From Alphaproteobacteria bacterium (GTDB taxonomy: Bacteria > Pseudomonadota > Alphaproteobacteria > Rhizobiales > Rhizobiaceae), in assembly GCA_017308345.1 (NCBI GenBank), contig JAFKFE010000397.1, forward strand, positions 1 to 5,973: 5,973 bases of DNA, written 5' to 3'. Position 1 is the first letter of the stretch. Each line of letters begins with the position of its first letter. Below are positions 4,316-5,973 of the stretch, one piece after another. Position numbers and translations under genes: made by a program. The notes beneath the pieces were generated by a model, which saw only the letters and a list, made by a program, of their open reading frames with translations, had not been told where the DNA came from and made no database searches.

Positions 4316-4732
4316 ATGAATTACTGGTTGAAGTGGCTGTTGATCAATATCGCCGCCCTTGCCGCTGCTACCATGATTGGCTTGATTGCGCTCTCGCAGG
4401 TCTATGTTTTGAAAATCACCGTCGGCCGCAACCCGGCCGCCCCGTTCCTCCTGGCCTTTATCGTTTCCTTCATCGTGGCCTTTTCCTCCCCGGCAACACG
4501 GTTCAAGCCGCGATTTATAGTCCTAAGCAGTATATTCTTGGGTGAATTCGTTCTTTCGTTTGCGGTCACCCATGTAATGCTTCTATTGATCAGCGCCTAT
4601 TGGGGAGGCGATGTCGAAGCTTTCAAGCCTTGGGCATATGCCGGGCTGCTCGTCCCTTTCATAACAGGTGTGACCGGCTTCCTGGTATTGCGGCGATATC
4701 GCCTCCCCGACGTGGCGGAGGTGTTCCGGTAG
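4316..4732 (+). CDS. Four-helix membrane protein of unknown function
   Basis: A 138-residue hydrophobic protein with four likely membrane helices at about residues 7-29, 41-58, 67-94 and 105-125. A short basic RRYRLPD segment follows the last helix, suggesting a cytoplasmic C-terminus. There is no recognisable enzymatic or transport motif. The start is uncertain: ATG 4316 begins a normal first helix but has only a G-run upstream; TTG 4304 (with GGGAG at 4293-4297) and ATG 4283 are in frame. Codon use departs from the neighbours: ATA, CTA, TTG, AGT and TTT codons are frequent, especially in 4500-4610, and local GC is lower. That fits an acquired gene or relaxed codon selection. The zinc-ribbon gene starts ten bases after its stop, so the two may be co-transcribed. 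Confidence 0.75.
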   Translation: MNYWLKWLLINIAALAAATMIGLIALSQVYVLKITVGRNPAAPFLLAFIVSFIVAFSSPATRFKPRFIVLSSIFLGEFVLSFAVTHVMLLLISAYWGGDVEAFKPWAYAGLLVPFITGVTGFLVLRRYRLPDVAEVFR

Positions 4733-4742
4733 GGTCGGGCCT

Positions 4743-4976
4743 ATGGCCGATCTTTCGACCAAAACTTGCGACGAGTGCGGGAGCACTTACTTCGCCGAGA
4801 CCAGTGCAATGGCTAATCTCTGCCCTGAGTGCGCCCACCGCCTCTATGGCTATGCCAATTACGATCACCGGCTTGAAGACGGGCAATGCCTTGCCTGCGG
4901 CTGGGATGGCAGCCGTTCGAAGTTGATCGCCCGCCTGATTTCATCATTCATGCCCGGCCCGGCCAGCCCTGCTTGA
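4743..4976 (+). CDS. Small zinc-ribbon protein with three CxxC pairs
   Basis: A 77-residue protein with cysteine pairs at residues 9/12 (CDEC), 27/30 (CPEC) and 49/52 (CLAC, followed by GW). The first two pairs, 14 residues apart, form a standard zinc ribbon. The third pair could bind a second metal with His32 or His42, or serve redox. The ~25-residue tail is hydrophobic/basic (SKLIARLISSF). I do not recognise a named family. Possible roles are nucleic acid or protein contact, which the sequence does not decide. ATG 4743 follows the membrane-protein stop by ten bases but has a poor Shine-Dalgarno (GGGTCGGG), so coupling is plausible. Its 3' end overlaps the 3' end of the convergent DoxX gene by 29 bases, so the last ten residues are also antisense to doxX. 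Confidence 0.7.
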   Translation: MADLSTKTCDECGSTYFAETSAMANLCPECAHRLYGYANYDHRLEDGQCLACGWDGSRSKLIARLISSFMPGPASPA

Positions 4977-5367
4977 GCGCGAGCACGCTGCCCGGCCCGT
5001 GGACGGCCGCGTAAAGCAGCCCGGCGGCAAACGGGAAATGCGACATGAAGGCGCCGAACTCGGCCTGGTCCGCAGTCCAGTGCGACGGGCCATGGAAGGC
5101 GAAACCCAGAAAGGTGACATAGACCGCGCCGATCAGCGCCAGTGGTGTCATGAAGGCTCCGGTGAGGAAGGATATTACCAGCAGCGTTTCAAGGATCGCC
5201 GCGCACCAGGCGAGGAACAGCGGAAACGGAAAGCCGGCGGCGGCGATGTAGCCCGCGGTGGCGCCCATATCCATCAGCTTGAAGGCCACGCCCATCGCGA
5301 ACATGGCGGCGAAGATCAGGCGGGCGATGAGGATGGCGGCGGTCTGCCAGGTCGATTGCGTTTCCAC
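4948..5367 (-). CDS. DoxX-family membrane protein
   Basis: A 139-residue inner-membrane protein with four hydrophobic helices at about residues 9-30, 46-68, 72-91 and 105-123. The family features are an ILIARLIFAAMFAMGVAFKL first helix, a GYIAAAGFPFPLFLAW stretch and an E60 within the second helix (AAILETLLVISFLTG). DoxX proteins are named after a subunit of archaeal thiosulfate:quinone oxidoreductase. In bacteria many are linked to redox or oxidative-stress partners, and a specific role cannot be read here. The start is GTG (5365-5367): it is preceded at six bases by GGAGGG, and no ATG sits nearby; the open frame continues upstream through non-coding sequence. It lies 153 bases downstream of the dioxygenase-like gene on the same strand, possibly co-transcribed. 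Its 3' end overlaps the zinc-ribbon gene. Confidence 0.9.
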   Translation of the reverse strand: METQSTWQTAAILIARLIFAAMFAMGVAFKLMDMGATAGYIAAAGFPFPLFLAWCAAILETLLVISFLTGAFMTPLALIGAVYVTFLGFAFHGPSHWTADQAEFGAFMSHFPFAAGLLYAAVHGPGSVLALKQGWPGRA

Positions 5368-5473
5368 GTTTGTCCCTCCGGGTTTTTGAAGCGGTCGATG
5401 CCCCAAGGACGGATGGAGGGAGTGGATTCCGACAGGGGTGGGGAAATTGTTGGGCGGGAGGTGCGCCGCCCTT

Positions 5474-5509
5474 CCCTTCTCCCGCTGGGGTCCCACAAGG
5501 GGAGAAGGG
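5474..5509. repeat. Palindromic intergenic element
   Basis: Perfect 10-base arms CCCTTCTCCC (5474-5483) and GGGAGAAGGG (5500-5509) flank a 16-base centre that itself contains TGGG-GT-CCCA. It lies in the gap between the dioxygenase-like gene and doxX. Similar 'CTTCTCCCC...GGGGAGAAGG' palindromes are widespread between genes in Mesorhizobium and relatives, so a REP-like dispersed repeat is likely. There is no U-tract on either side, so it is not a classical terminator. The rest of the 5368-5520 gap is GC-rich with no other signal seen. Confidence 0.6.
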
Positions 5510-5520
5510 GGAGCCGCGCC

Positions 5521-5973
5521 CTACCCCGCCTTCGCCTGCGGCGGATGGCTGATCGACTCCCGCACCGTGCCGTACTCGGCGCCCCAGCGGTCGGTCATGT
5601 CGCAGCGTATGTCCCACAGCTCGGGGAAGAAGCGGTGGCGAGCGCCGCCTTCGAGGATTTCCACCGGGCGGCCCTTCAGCGATTTCGAGCCCAGCCCGAT
5701 CGAGCGGTGGATCAGGTGAAGGTGGTTGGCGCGGAATTTCTGGAACAGCTCGTCGAACTCGATCAGCGCCTCGGCGACCACATAGGCGTCGCCGTGGTCG
5801 TAATGTTCGTCATAGATGTCCGCCACGGTCAGCCTGCGGCCGTCGAGATAGGCATGCCTGAAGGCCCGCCAGAGATCCGGCGGCAGGCGCAACAGCAGCT
5901 TGAAGCCCGGCGATTCCTGGCCGCTGCCGTTGCCCAGTTGCAGGCGGATCTGCTGGTATTCCTTGGGCGACAT
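5521..5973 (-). CDS. Tryptophan 2,3-dioxygenase-superfamily protein, divergent (N-terminus outside window)
   Basis: About 150 C-terminal residues are visible. Canonical bacterial tryptophan 2,3-dioxygenases (~260-290 residues) open the tryptophan indole ring with heme and O2 to make N-formylkynurenine. Family anchors are present in order. PKEYQQIR (3-10) preserves the Tyr-x3-Arg of the substrate pocket; GNGSGQES (14-21) parallels the family SGFQS block. A VAEALIEFDELFQKF helix precedes NHLHLIHRSIG, with His84 at the position of the proximal heme ligand. RFFPELWDIRCDM (114-126) is close to the family C-terminal block. Differences: SGFQS is changed, and the GTGGT(S/G)G loop after IG, which carries a substrate-contacting Thr, is replaced by LGSKSLKGRP (94-103). 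The Met at the window edge aligns inside the family, so the real start is further right. A true TDO, or a TDO-fold enzyme with another substrate, are both possible. Confidence 0.82.
   Translation of the reverse strand: MSPKEYQQIRLQLGNGSGQESPGFKLLLRLPPDLWRAFRHAYLDGRRLTVADIYDEHYDHGDAYVVAEALIEFDELFQKFRANHLHLIHRSIGLGSKSLKGRPVEILEGGARHRFFPELWDIRCDMTDRWGAEYGTVRESISHPPQAKAG

Noticed and set aside
1..5973. CRISPR arrays, rRNA, tRNA, insertion sequences, toxin-antitoxin or defence genes.
   Set aside because: No regularly spaced repeats, no cloverleaf-like gene, no transposase motifs and no paired toxin-antitoxin genes were seen on either strand.

Overview
The window is GC-rich with strongly GC-biased third codon positions. 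It carries rhizobial-type genes and sites that look like alphaproteobacterial EcfG (general stress sigma factor) promoters. A Mesorhizobium-like member of the Hyphomicrobiales (Rhizobiales) chromosome is the best guess. This rests on protein resemblance and base usage, not on a marker gene.

Left end (1-434, minus strand): most of a peptide methionine sulfoxide reductase gene (msrA), whose C-terminus lies outside the window. Directly upstream of it, on the same strand, is a small prophage remnant (about 506-2278). In transcription order the remnant has a sigma70-like promoter, two tandem intrinsic terminators in the leader, a 120-residue phage-type protein with a basic tail, a TerS-like protein, the first ~80 residues of a large terminase, then an abrupt switch of reading frame into the last ~53 residues of an inner-membrane spanin, an outer-membrane spanin-like lipoprotein, and a holin-like membrane protein. 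The head, tail and most lysis genes that should separate terminase from spanin are absent. The simplest history is one large internal deletion with its junction near 1165-1180.

Centre (2290-4241, plus strand): four small genes. They encode a 104-residue secreted protein, a 154-residue ElaB/YqjD (DUF883)-like membrane-anchored coiled-coil protein, and unrecognised proteins of 89 and 101 residues. Three of the four have a GGAAC-N16-CGTT-like element just upstream of the ribosome binding site: one exact and two with a single mismatch. This suggests a local group of general-stress (PhyR/NepR/EcfG) genes. Strong hairpins follow the first two genes.

Right part: a four-helix membrane protein with unusually AT-rich codons and a three-CxxC zinc-ribbon protein (4316-4976, plus) converge on a DoxX-family membrane protein (4948-5367, minus). 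Upstream of doxX on the minus strand lies the C-terminal half of a tryptophan 2,3-dioxygenase-superfamily protein that enters from the right edge. It keeps the heme-ligand His and the FFPELW block but lacks the canonical GTGGT substrate loop.

The points most worth following up are the promoter plus tandem-terminator leader of the phage late operon (a possible antitermination site or a small RNA), the terminase/spanin deletion scar, the stress-promoter cluster, and the atypical dioxygenase beside DoxX. No complete new defence or biosynthetic system is visible.
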